A stretch of 64,000 nucleotides of DNA from an uncultured Alphaproteobacteria bacterium (GTDB taxonomy: Bacteria; Pseudomonadota; Alphaproteobacteria; RF32; CAG-239): positions 6,977 through 70,976 of the forward strand of contig CAJUCZ010000008.1 in NCBI GenBank assembly GCA_910585375.1, written 5' to 3'. The first letter of the stretch is position 1; every line of letters starts with the position of its first letter. Both the position numbers and the translations under genes were made by a program. Shown piece by piece: positions 8,525-16,720 of the stretch. The notes beneath the pieces were generated by a model, which worked only from the letters and a program-made list of their open reading frames with translations, was not told the origin of the DNA and ran no database searches.

Positions 8525-9607
8525 ATGACAATTTTTACAAGACCGATTTTAGAAATCAACCTGCAAAATCTGCTTGCCAATTATAAACAGCTGTCAGAAC
8601 TGGCACCTCACAGCATTCCGGCTGCCGTTGTCAAAGATGATGCCTACGGTTTGGGCGCCGCTAAAGTTGCGGAAATATTATATAACCGTGCCGGCTGCCG
8701 TCACTTTTTTGTTGCTCATGGTGTAGAAGGAGCCGTTGTCCGCAACGTGACGCCCGAAGCAGAGATTTATGTCTTACAGGGTATGGGCGAAGACAGTTTG
8801 GCAGAGTTTCAAAAATACCGCCTGACGCCGGTTGTCAGCTGTCCGCAGCAGCTGGAATTTTGGAAAAAACATTGCATTGCCGGCATTCGCCCGGTTATTC
8901 ATATTGAAACCGGCTTGAACCGTTTGGGCTTTCGGGAGAGCGAACTTGCAGCTCTGTCGGCGGAGGATAAAAAAGAGTTTTCTTTTGTAATGTCGCATTT
9001 AGCTTGTGCCGACGAACAGGGGCATTTTATGAATACCCGCCAGTTGAAAACTTTCCGCCGCCTGAAAGATAAATATTTTCCCGAACTTTCGGCCTCTCTG
9101 TCGGCCTCTGACGGCGTGTTTCTGGGAACAGAATATCAGTTTGACATGGTTCGGCTGGGTGCTGCCATGTATGGCATTAATACTGCGCCGTACCGTGAAA
9201 ACCGTATGCAGAGTTTAATCACCTTAAAAGCGCCGGTTTTACAGGTCGAAGACCTGCCGGAAGGCGAGTTTGTCGGCTACTCGGCCACTTATCGCGCCAA
9301 TTCTCCGCGCCGGATTGCCATTGCTTCAATAGGTTATGGCGATGGTTTGCCGCGCTCGCTTTCAAACATCGGCAAAGTCTTTTTCAAAAGCAATGGTAAA
9401 CGTGCCGAAGCCCGTATCATCGGACGGATTTCAATGGATAATGTCATCTGTGACGTGACCGGCCTTAATGTCGGAGTCGGAGATTGGGCATATCTGCTGG
9501 ATGAGAACTATACTTTGGATGATATGGGGCGCGATGCCGGAACCATTGCTTACGAGGTTGTGTCGCGGCTTGGTAAGAATCCCCGGTTTGACCGCCGGAT
9601 ACTATAA
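8525..9607 (+). CDS. alr: Alanine racemase
   Basis: The 360-aa PLP enzyme interconverts L- and D-alanine for peptidoglycan. The PLP-binding lysine is K37 in VVKDDAYGLG, where the usual VKADAYGHG is slightly altered. The second catalytic base (Tyr) lies in the GYSATYRA segment at about residue 250. GYGDGLPRSL and ISMDN match the C-terminal domain. The frame is open much further upstream, but the ATG at 8525 gives the normal family length and leaves a 39-bp divergent spacer to the tatD-like gene. Confidence 0.93.
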   Translation: MTIFTRPILEINLQNLLANYKQLSELAPHSIPAAVVKDDAYGLGAAKVAEILYNRAGCRHFFVAHGVEGAVVRNVTPEAEIYVLQGMGEDSLAEFQKYRLTPVVSCPQQLEFWKKHCIAGIRPVIHIETGLNRLGFRESELAALSAEDKKEFSFVMSHLACADEQGHFMNTRQLKTFRRLKDKYFPELSASLSASDGVFLGTEYQFDMVRLGAAMYGINTAPYRENRMQSLITLKAPVLQVEDLPEGEFVGYSATYRANSPRRIAIASIGYGDGLPRSLSNIGKVFFKSNGKRAEARIIGRISMDNVICDVTGLNVGVGDWAYLLDENYTLDDMGRDAGTIAYEVVSRLGKNPRFDRRIL

Positions 9608-9638
9608 AAAAATCCCCGCCGTCAGGACGGGGATTTTT
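9608..9638. terminator. Bidirectional terminator between alr and the Cys-rich gene
   Basis: AAAAATCCCCG pairs with CGGGGATTTTT across a 9-nt loop. A/T runs on both sides suit the two convergent genes. Confidence 0.85.
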
Positions 9639-9653
9639 ACGATGCCGTCAGCC

Positions 9654-11618
9654 TTAAAAGACCTTGGACTTGCACAAATCAGCGCACATATAATCGCATG
9701 AGGTTTTGTGCCATTCGGTTTCATAACGTTTACATTTGTTGGATGTATCGTTAAATTTGTCTTGATCTTTATGGGTGACCCATTTCCATTTGCCATTGTC
9801 GGTACCGGCTTTGAAAGCACGGCTCTCGCCAAAGGTCATGTCATAATAGCGGCCTTTGTCTGCAGTGCTTGAGAAAACCGCTCCGGAGGTAAGACACAGA
9901 CAGCTGTTGTGTCCCATAGAGACCTCAGGGGTTCTGAATGTGCCGCGTGAGGTTGCACCGGCCAGTCCTTGGGCGTTGGTATTGCCGTTAACGTAAGAGC
10001 CGAGCCACAGGTCATAGGTTGCATCAACCCGACCGCCGCTGGCAACAACCGCGCCGTTATAAGCTGTAAAAATACGCGGAGCACTGATACTGGCGCCGGA
10101 ATTGGCCTGCAATTTTGCATTGTTAAAGACCACAATGCTGGAGCCGCAATTGGTGCCGGTACATCTCTGTACATTGTCATATGTTCCTTGGCTGGAAGCC
10201 TTCAGCGTTGACGAATACAATGACATTTTGGCGCTGTTGTCCAGTCGTATCCAGTTAACGGTAATGTTGCCGTAAACAGTAGAATAAGATGAACCTGAAA
10301 TCCTGATGCTCGGAACGTTAATGCTGCTCTTGGAGGAACTGGAGAGCAGGTTAATGCTTCCGGTCATGTCCAAAGTCGGAGTCGTGCCGCTGATACCTCC
10401 GCTGACCGTCGATCCGTTGGACAAAGACAGGTAAGAGCCTTTAATCTGAGAAGAACTTCCCATGGTCAAAGCCACGCTGTCCAGCGAAATGCTGCCGGTG
10501 AACGTACCGTTCAACTTAACGTTCAGGTCGCGGAGAATGGACGGATTGCCGCCGCTGGTTGTTAATGTCGGTTTGATATTCGGACAAACAGAGACATTTT
10601 TCCCCATATTTTTCAAATATTCTCTGGCGCTGGTAATAATCACATTGGGCAGAGAAGAAACGGTTCCGTCATTAATGACAACAATACGGTTGGATTGTTT
10701 GGGAACCTGAACCACTTTCTGACCGTCAAGCTCTTTGAACTCTCCGAGCGCATAAATTGTGCTCAGACAGGTTGCCGTACATTTCCTTTTGGTCTTGTCT
10801 TCCGGACATACTGTTTCGGTTTCAAATTTTCCGCAAGCCGCAGAGCTGTATCCCTGACAGACGTTGCCGGAAGGTACCGGATCCGGGTCAACCGGTTTTT
10901 CCGGTTCTTTTTTCGGATCATCAGGTGTAACCGGTGTATCAGGCTTGCTCGGAGCTTGTTCCTGTCCGGAATTGTCACAGCAGATACGTGTTCCCGAGCA
11001 GCCGTCGGAACAGCTTTTTGTTTTTGAACATCCTGTTTCATCGGCCAAAGGTCTGCACTTGGGCGCGCAGGAAACACAAGCCTGATGATTAAAGTCATTT
11101 GCGCCGCCGGAAGGTGTTGCGTCTTCATCAGCACTGCAGCCGGTGTTGCAATCATTGCCGTAACGGCAAATGTAGCATGTTTCGCCGCAGCCTGTTTGAG
11201 TCGTGCTCTCTGTAACGTAAGGATAAGAACAACCGCTTCTTTGAGCGCCGTCCGGACAGCGGGTGTCACAGCATTCTTTGTATTTGCCGTCACAAACTTT
11301 GCCGACGCCGCGGTAAGGAGAAGTACAAACCTGATTATATTCGCTGGGGCAGTAGCATTTTGAAATCCAGTCGCTGTTGTGAGCGCAGACTTTATCATAA
11401 ACCTGCGGATCCGGACATTTCGGATTCCCCGGAGCATAATGATAAACCGGATTTGTGGAACGTTTGCAAAGGTTTTCATCTTCGCCGCCTTCAAAGATCA
11501 TCGGTTCTTCTTCATAGTCCGGCAAAAAGACGGTTCTGGCTTGTGCCGGCGTTATGGCATAAATAACCGCAATTACCGGCAATGCCAAAAGCATTCTGCG
11601 TAATTTAAACATTTTCAT
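9654..11618 (-). CDS. Large secreted Cys-rich, repeat-rich surface protein
   Basis: The 654-aa protein has a Sec signal peptide (cleavage predicted after AQA at residue 27). A region at about 50-240 holds about 24 Cys in irregular C-x(2-10)-C spacing. An acidic/Pro-rich linker (about 243-275) and a Ser/Thr/Gly/Asn-rich region with beta-solenoid character (about 360-560) follow. The tail again has paired Cys, for about 38 Cys in all. The pattern suggests a disulfide-stabilised surface or matrix protein. I do not recognise a family. The upstream stretch 11619-11786 holds its start region and the accC terminator. Confidence 0.75.
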   Translation of the reverse strand: MKMFKLRRMLLALPVIAVIYAITPAQARTVFLPDYEEEPMIFEGGEDENLCKRSTNPVYHYAPGNPKCPDPQVYDKVCAHNSDWISKCYCPSEYNQVCTSPYRGVGKVCDGKYKECCDTRCPDGAQRSGCSYPYVTESTTQTGCGETCYICRYGNDCNTGCSADEDATPSGGANDFNHQACVSCAPKCRPLADETGCSKTKSCSDGCSGTRICCDNSGQEQAPSKPDTPVTPDDPKKEPEKPVDPDPVPSGNVCQGYSSAACGKFETETVCPEDKTKRKCTATCLSTIYALGEFKELDGQKVVQVPKQSNRIVVINDGTVSSLPNVIITSAREYLKNMGKNVSVCPNIKPTLTTSGGNPSILRDLNVKLNGTFTGSISLDSVALTMGSSSQIKGSYLSLSNGSTVSGGISGTTPTLDMTGSINLLSSSSKSSINVPSIRISGSSYSTVYGNITVNWIRLDNSAKMSLYSSTLKASSQGTYDNVQRCTGTNCGSSIVVFNNAKLQANSGASISAPRIFTAYNGAVVASGGRVDATYDLWLGSYVNGNTNAQGLAGATSRGTFRTPEVSMGHNSCLCLTSGAVFSSTADKGRYYDMTFGESRAFKAGTDNGKWKWVTHKDQDKFNDTSNKCKRYETEWHKTSCDYMCADLCKSKVF

Positions 11619-11732
11619 CCTCCCTGACTAACATCTCGGCTTAATATCATTATGACATATTTTTGTTTTCAGAACAAGAAAATATGTACGGAAGCGGCTT
11701 AAATATCATAAAACTGTAATAATATGGTTAAT

Positions 11733-11770
11733 GGTAAAAAAAATACCTTCCTGAAAGCAGAAAGGTATTT
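11733..11770 (-). terminator. Terminator of accBC
   Basis: A stem of AAATACCTT with AAGGTATTT is followed, on the minus strand, by a run of eight T. Confidence 0.8.
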
Positions 11771-11786
11771 CGTAGGTACTTCAAAT

Positions 11787-13139
11787 TTATGCGGCTTTTT
11801 TCTTTTTGGCTTCCATAAAATGTTCCAGCCAGTGAATGTTATATTGTCCGTCAATATATTCTGCCTGAGAGATAATATCCTGATGCAGCGGAATGGTCGT
11901 CTTGACGCCTTCAATAACAAATTCTTCCAAAGCCCGACGCAAACGCATAAGCGCAGCGTTACGGGTTTTTCCGTGTACAATCAGCTTGGCAATCATGCTG
12001 TCATAGAACGGCGGAATGCTGTATCCGGAATAAATTTCGGAATCAACGCGAATACCCAGACCGCCCGGCGCATGCCATTCGGTAATTTTTCCTGGACAAG
12101 GCGCGAAAGTATCAGGATCTTCGGCGTTAATCCGACATTCAATGGCATGACCGCTGAATAGGACGTCATCTTGCGTGTAACCGAGAGTAGCACCGCTGGC
12201 GATGCGAATTTGCTCGCGCACAATGTCAATGCCGGTTACAGCCTCGGTAATCGGATGCTCTACCTGCAGACGCGTGTTCATTTCCATAAAATAGAAGTGC
12301 CCGTCTTCATACAAAAACTCCAGTGTTCCGGCATTGGTATAACCGATTTTCTCAATAGCTTTGCGGACAATCTCGCCGATTTCGTGACGCTGTTCGGCAT
12401 TCAGAGCCGGAGACGGCGTTTCTTCAATTACCTTCTGGTTGTTACGCTGAATGGAACAGTCGCGTTCGCCCAAGTGAACGACATGACCGTATTTGTCTGC
12501 CAGAACCTGCATCTCAATATGGCGGGGTTTCTGCAAATATTTTTCCATATAAACCACATCACTGGTAAACGCGGCTTTGGCTTCGGCGCGGGCCATGGTG
12601 TAGGCTTCTTCCATTTCCTGATCGTTAAAGGCAATTTTCATGCCTTTTCCGCCACCTCCGGCCGTGGCTTTGACAATTACCGGATAACCGATTTTGTTGG
12701 CCCATTCTTTGGCATGTTCAATGCTTTCGAGTGCGGGGCTGCCCGGTGTGATCGGCAACCCTGCCTCCTGAGCGGCTTTGCGGGCGGTAATTTTGTCACC
12801 CATCAGGCGCATCTGTTCGGCGGTCGGCCCGATAAAGGTAATGCCGTGAGCTTCAACCATCTCGGCAAAATCAGCATTTTCGGATAAAAAGCCAAACCCC
12901 GGATGGATGGCATCGGCACCGGTAATCAGGGCGGCTGAAATAATGGCCGATTTGTTCAAATAGGAATCAGACGAACGGGCGGGGCCGATACAAACGGCTT
13001 CATCGGCGAGCCGGACATGCATGGCATTGGCATCGGCTTCGGAATGCACCGCAACCGTGCGGATACCCATTTCCCGACAGGCTCTGTGAATGCGCAGTGC
13101 AACTTCGCCGCGGTTGGCAATCAATACTTTTTCAAACAT
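11787..13139 (-). CDS. accC: Acetyl-CoA carboxylase biotin carboxylase subunit
   Basis: The 450-aa ATP-grasp enzyme carboxylates biotin on AccB with bicarbonate and ATP, the first step of fatty-acid synthesis. It has the N-terminal FEKVLIANRGEVALR, the glycine-rich KATAGGGGKGM loop, EMNTRLQVEHPITE at the active site and the length typical of the family. It lies 33 bp downstream of accB, in the usual accBC order, with a terminator after it. Confidence 0.97.
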   Translation of the reverse strand: MFEKVLIANRGEVALRIHRACREMGIRTVAVHSEADANAMHVRLADEAVCIGPARSSDSYLNKSAIISAALITGADAIHPGFGFLSENADFAEMVEAHGITFIGPTAEQMRLMGDKITARKAAQEAGLPITPGSPALESIEHAKEWANKIGYPVIVKATAGGGGKGMKIAFNDQEMEEAYTMARAEAKAAFTSDVVYMEKYLQKPRHIEMQVLADKYGHVVHLGERDCSIQRNNQKVIEETPSPALNAEQRHEIGEIVRKAIEKIGYTNAGTLEFLYEDGHFYFMEMNTRLQVEHPITEAVTGIDIVREQIRIASGATLGYTQDDVLFSGHAIECRINAEDPDTFAPCPGKITEWHAPGGLGIRVDSEIYSGYSIPPFYDSMIAKLIVHGKTRNAALMRLRRALEEFVIEGVKTTIPLHQDIISQAEYIDGQYNIHWLEHFMEAKKKKAA

Positions 13140-13172
13140 GGCGTTTTCCTAAAAAGTTAAAACCGTAACAGA

Positions 13173-13658
13173 CTATTCAATAACGATTAACGGTTCGCCG
13201 TATTCCACCGGATCGCCGCTGGCAATCAAAATCTTGGAAACTTTTCCGCCTTTGTGGGCTTTAACCGGATTAAATGTCTTCATGGCCTCAATCAGGCAAA
13301 CCGTGTCGCCTTCTGCAACGGTGTCACCGGGTTTGACATAATCCGGAGTGTTGGGATCGGCAGAAAGATAAACAACGCCAACCATCGGAGATTTAACAGC
13401 GTTCGGGTCTTTGCTGTAGTCTGCTTCTGCAGCAGAAGCAGATTCCGCGGCCGGAACCGAAACTGCGGGAGCAACCGGAGCCGGAGCGGCAAACATCGGA
13501 GGCAGCGGAGCCGGATGATGAGGAGGAGGCACTGGCGCACCGCCGCGGGACAAAGAAATGCGGCAGCCTTCATCTTCGTATTCCAGTTTGGTCAGATTGG
13601 TCTTATCAAGGATTTCTGCCAGTTTGCTGATGACTTTTGTATCGAGTGGGGTAGACAT
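13173..13658 (-). CDS. accB: Biotin carboxyl carrier protein of acetyl-CoA carboxylase
   Basis: The 161-aa protein has a short N-terminal helix domain, a Pro/Ala-rich linker (about 42-80) and a C-terminal biotinyl domain. The biotinylated lysine is K127 in EAMKTFN. It carries the carboxybiotin between AccC and the carboxyltransferase. The ATG is preceded by a purine-rich AGAAAGAGAGAG stretch. The 212 bp between accB and the next terminator are very AT-rich and probably contain the accBC promoter, although no clear -35/-10 pair stands out. Confidence 0.95.
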   Translation of the reverse strand: MSTPLDTKVISKLAEILDKTNLTKLEYEDEGCRISLSRGGAPVPPPHHPAPLPPMFAAPAPVAPAVSVPAAESASAAEADYSKDPNAVKSPMVGVVYLSADPNTPDYVKPGDTVAEGDTVCLIEAMKTFNPVKAHKGGKVSKILIASGDPVEYGEPLIVIE

Positions 13659-13870
13659 TATATACTCTCTCTTTCTGTAAGGTTAAAGACGCAAAAAAGC
13701 TCCCGCGCAGGGACGCCTGTTGTTGACTTTTGTATACCTGATTCTAAAAAAAAACAACAAAAATCTTCAAAAAAAAGCATAAATTTGCACAAAAATAATA
13801 AAAAATTGCAATTTTTAAAGAAGCGCCAAAAACTTGCAAAACCATGGTGTGTTTATTATTTTTATCAACT

Positions 13871-13899
13871 AAAAATAAAAACAGCGTCCGAAGACGCTG
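13871..13899 (-). terminator. Terminator of the 132-aa membrane protein gene
   Basis: CAGCGTC pairs with GACGCTG around a CGAA/TTCG tetraloop. A U-rich tail on the minus strand comes directly after the stop at 13903. Confidence 0.8.
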
Positions 13900-13902
13900 C
13901 TT

Positions 13903-14301
13903 TTATGGCTGCACCGGCATAAAAATAAAAGGATGCTTGTAAAAGCAGGCAACTATAATAAGTATAAGTACCAATACCGGCGGAACAATCTGAATTTTTT
14001 CAAACAATTCCTCAGGATTTCTTTGGGCCAGTTTGTCACAACAGAAAGAGTAAAGAACCATAGGCAGTATACAATTCGTAACAAGTATTTCTACCAAAAC
14101 CCGAAATTTCATATCCGGCGGAACCAAATTCTTCAAAATATTAGCCCCGAAAACCATGATAAACAAGGATACAAACAACCTGAACAATTTCGTGCCGGAA
14201 ATTTGCTTTCTGTATTTGAAGGCAAAATAACCGTTCACTACAGATATCCAGGCCAGCCAAAAGCTCAGATCCAAAAACAAACCATAAATCCAATTGACCA
14301 T
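13903..14301 (-). CDS. Small integral membrane protein of unknown function
   Basis: The 132-aa hydrophobic protein has about four predicted membrane segments (roughly residues 7-27, 40-58, 68-88 and 103-122). No recognisable motif is present. It appears monocistronic, with a terminator immediately after it. Its coding sequence is AT-richer than its neighbours. Confidence 0.6.
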   Translation of the reverse strand: MVNWIYGLFLDLSFWLAWISVVNGYFAFKYRKQISGTKLFRLFVSLFIMVFGANILKNLVPPDMKFRVLVEILVTNCILPMVLYSFCCDKLAQRNPEELFEKIQIVPPVLVLILIIVACFYKHPFIFMPVQP

Positions 14302-14413
14302 ATAATAAAATTTAATAATTTATAACAGAGCTTTAATATACCACAATTGGAACAAAATACAAGTGCTTTTTGTATATTTGTATGGAAATTATGTATTTTC
14401 CGTCTATATATGC

Positions 14414-14442
14414 TTGCTTTTTTTTGAAAATGGTGCTATTGT
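14414..14442 (+). promoter_or_regulatory. Probable sigma-70-type promoter
   Basis: TTGCTT and TATTGT are separated by 17 bp, 25 bp upstream of the 345-aa gene's ATG. Confidence 0.45.
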
Positions 14443-14467
14443 GTGAAAAAATTTCAGGAAAAATAGA

Positions 14468-15505
14468 ATGCCGGACTTCAAAATAAAATTTGTTGTTTAC
14501 GGAATGAGCGCCAAGACTCTGGCAACGGCGGTTGCGCTTCTCAGCCTTAGTCCCGTAACGTCGCTTAACCGTAAAGAAAATATCCAACAAAAGGCAGAAG
14601 AAAAAATACAGGAATTTTCTTTACTGAAAGATTCCGCGCGTTTTCCTTCTTATAATGCCGGTTCGGTTTACCGGCCTTTTTCTCATGCCCTGCGCAACGA
14701 GCTGAAAAAAGTGCCGCACCGTGTGGATACCGTAGATTTTTGTCCTCAGCTTGTCGATAAAAATTATGTTTCTCAGAATTTGGGTTATTTTGATACCGAA
14801 AACCGGCAGATTACCATCCATCATTTTCGTGATCCCGGCCTTTTTGAAGATGATTTTTCTTATGTCAGACACCTCAATACGCCGGACAGCAAAGAAGCCG
14901 TACTTGCTCACGAATACCGCCACGCCGTTAATTCCCGTTATGTCCGGACAAATCTGAGCCTGCGGGACTATGCTCAAAGCCTCAGGGATGATGAAATTTC
15001 GGGTTGTATTGCATCTTTACTGCTTAAGCGTGAAAAATTTTTGGATAACGGGAACTTTCGGATTTTTGAAGGGACTCCCGAGGCAGAATACTACGCCGAA
15101 GCTGTCAAGGCCGGGTTGTTCTACCCGCAATATGGTAAAATGAGCCGGATGGAACAGCGCGTTTTGGTTGTTGCCGGCAGCAAAATCTGGGAACAAAGCC
15201 GCTCAGCCGGTTATGACAAAATTTTCCGCGAGCGGATTGTGCAGTACGCCGGCCAAAAAAGCTATGCGGAATTAAGCGCGGATACGAAGGCCGAATATGA
15301 TAAGCTGTGCTCTCATTACTATACTTTTAATTTTGACGGAACAAAAATTGACCTGTCAAAAGAACGGAAACGCCCGTTGCCCTTAAATGACAAAACCGAC
15401 AATTATATAAAAATTTTGTTGTTTAAGGCTAAAATTAAAGAAACCACGAAACAAGGGCGCCGAATTTTTCAGCGCCTGGCTTCAGAATTAAAAGAACGAA
15501 TTTGA
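14468..15505 (+). CDS. Putative HExxH zinc metallopeptidase
   Basis: The 345-aa protein has an N-terminal hydrophobic stretch (about residues 8-30; signal peptide or anchor). The zinc-peptidase signature HEYRH is at 148-152, and a downstream DDEISG (E176) could supply the third zinc ligand as in gluzincins. The remainder is charged, with a basic C-terminus. AGGA precedes the ATG. No substrate can be named. Extracytoplasmic location is inferred from the N-terminus. Neighbours give no pathway clue. Confidence 0.7.
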   Translation: MPDFKIKFVVYGMSAKTLATAVALLSLSPVTSLNRKENIQQKAEEKIQEFSLLKDSARFPSYNAGSVYRPFSHALRNELKKVPHRVDTVDFCPQLVDKNYVSQNLGYFDTENRQITIHHFRDPGLFEDDFSYVRHLNTPDSKEAVLAHEYRHAVNSRYVRTNLSLRDYAQSLRDDEISGCIASLLLKREKFLDNGNFRIFEGTPEAEYYAEAVKAGLFYPQYGKMSRMEQRVLVVAGSKIWEQSRSAGYDKIFRERIVQYAGQKSYAELSADTKAEYDKLCSHYYTFNFDGTKIDLSKERKRPLPLNDKTDNYIKILLFKAKIKETTKQGRRIFQRLASELKERI

Positions 15506-15542
15506 AAATACCGCAAATAAACAAAAATGCATTGTATTTATT

Positions 15543-16220
15543 CTATCTTCCTTGCAATTGGTTATCCCGCAATGCTGCGTAATTTTTATTTATTTGTCCA
15601 AAAGCATCTCGAAACGGCGATTTCAATTGCTTGGGAGGTTCTTTTGTTCCGCGGGAACGTGCTACTGCGGCTTGCTTACACCGAAATTCTACAGTTTCCC
15701 ATTCTCTCTGGCGGTTGCTGTCTAAAAGCTTCCCACCGTTTGAAAGCGGAACACCCAAACCATCCTTAAAGTGAAGTTGGCTTTCTAGCTGTGCGGCGAT
15801 TTCCGGATCTTTTGTAATAATTATTTCATCTCCATGATCTGCCATGGCAGCATAAACGCCGTTGTTTGAACCTACCATACCGGTAACAGCATTTCCATTG
15901 TTTTGAAGATGGCTTATGGTGTCCATCTTCCGGTCAATAGCATCAAAATCGCTCATGTTGCCTTGTATAATCTCTTGTGATCCATTGGCAATAACCGAAA
16001 ATCGGACATCGCTGGAAGTTTGAATGTGAAAAGTACTATATTTGTTTTCTTGTAATTTTCCTTGATTGTCATAGGAGTCGCCAATTTTCAGATCAGGATC
16101 ATTGCGCCTTACAACCATATAGGATTCCCTGTCAAAACCCATTTCATCAAGACATTGGCATAACGATTTTTTTTCCGTATTATTGCCGTGCATCATGTCC
16201 CAAACTTCTATTTCTTTCAT
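15543..16220 (-). CDS. Hypothetical protein of 225 aa
   Basis: This is a soluble, hydrophilic protein with no signal peptide and no motif I recognise. It is supported as a gene by a strong ribosome-binding site (AGGAGG 6 nt before the ATG) and a near-consensus promoter upstream (TTGACA-17-TATCAT). The middle part is beta-rich in appearance and the C-terminus is basic. The gene stands alone. Confidence 0.7.
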   Translation of the reverse strand: MKEIEVWDMMHGNNTEKKSLCQCLDEMGFDRESYMVVRRNDPDLKIGDSYDNQGKLQENKYSTFHIQTSSDVRFSVIANGSQEIIQGNMSDFDAIDRKMDTISHLQNNGNAVTGMVGSNNGVYAAMADHGDEIIITKDPEIAAQLESQLHFKDGLGVPLSNGGKLLDSNRQREWETVEFRCKQAAVARSRGTKEPPKQLKSPFRDAFGQINKNYAALRDNQLQGR

Positions 16221-16256
16221 GTAGACCTCCTATTAAATAAATAATCACTTAAGGTC

Positions 16257-16285
16257 ATGATATGATATTGGGAAATTTTTGTCAA
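16257..16285 (-). promoter_or_regulatory. Near-consensus sigma-70 promoter
   Basis: On the minus strand TTGACA and TATCAT are separated by 17 bp, upstream of the 225-aa gene. Confidence 0.75.
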
Positions 16286-16353
16286 GATATAATTTAAACA
16301 GCTTAAAACTTTTGGTTTTAACCATTGATAGAGAAACTGAAAAAAGCAGCAAA

Positions 16354-16377
16354 AAAACCGCCGAAAGGCGGTTTTTT
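16354..16377. terminator. Rho-independent terminator-like hairpin
   Basis: AAAACCGCC pairs with GGCGGTTTT around a GAAA tetraloop, with T/A runs on both sides. It lies downstream of tRNA-Phe on the minus strand. Confidence 0.7.
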
Positions 16378-16503
16378 AATTTGGTTTATAACATATCGGA
16401 TGAGCCTCAACAGCTTTCTCTGCCGCAAAACTTCCGAGATGCCAAATTTTCCCGATGGGAAGAAATTTAAGATACGAAAACTTTTGCAAAAATCATTTGA
16501 GCC

Positions 16504-16527
16504 ACAAAAACCTCCGTTACGGAGGTT
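16504..16527 (-). terminator. Terminator of tRNA-Phe
   Basis: AACCTCCG pairs with CGGAGGTT around a 3-nt loop. GTTTTTGT follows on the minus strand just after the tRNA. Confidence 0.75.
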
Positions 16528-16532
16528 CAAAA

Positions 16533-16608
<76 letters not shown>

Positions 16609-16636
16609 AGTAGCTGTTGTTCATCAAACGAAAAGA

Positions 16637-16665
16637 CTTATAATGTATATTTTTCAACTTGTCCA
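16637..16665 (-). promoter_or_regulatory. Promoter of tRNA-Phe
   Basis: TGGACA and TATAAG are separated by 17 bp on the minus strand, about 30 bp before the tRNA. Confidence 0.6.
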
Positions 16666-16720
16666 GCACTAATTTTTTAATTTATGCAGAAAAATTAAAA
16701 AAATATTTATTTTCAATGAA

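Noticed and set aside
16279..16470. A 63-codon plus-strand frame before tRNA-Phe
   Set aside because: It contains the terminator hairpin at 16354 inside the frame and overlaps the promoter of the 225-aa gene.
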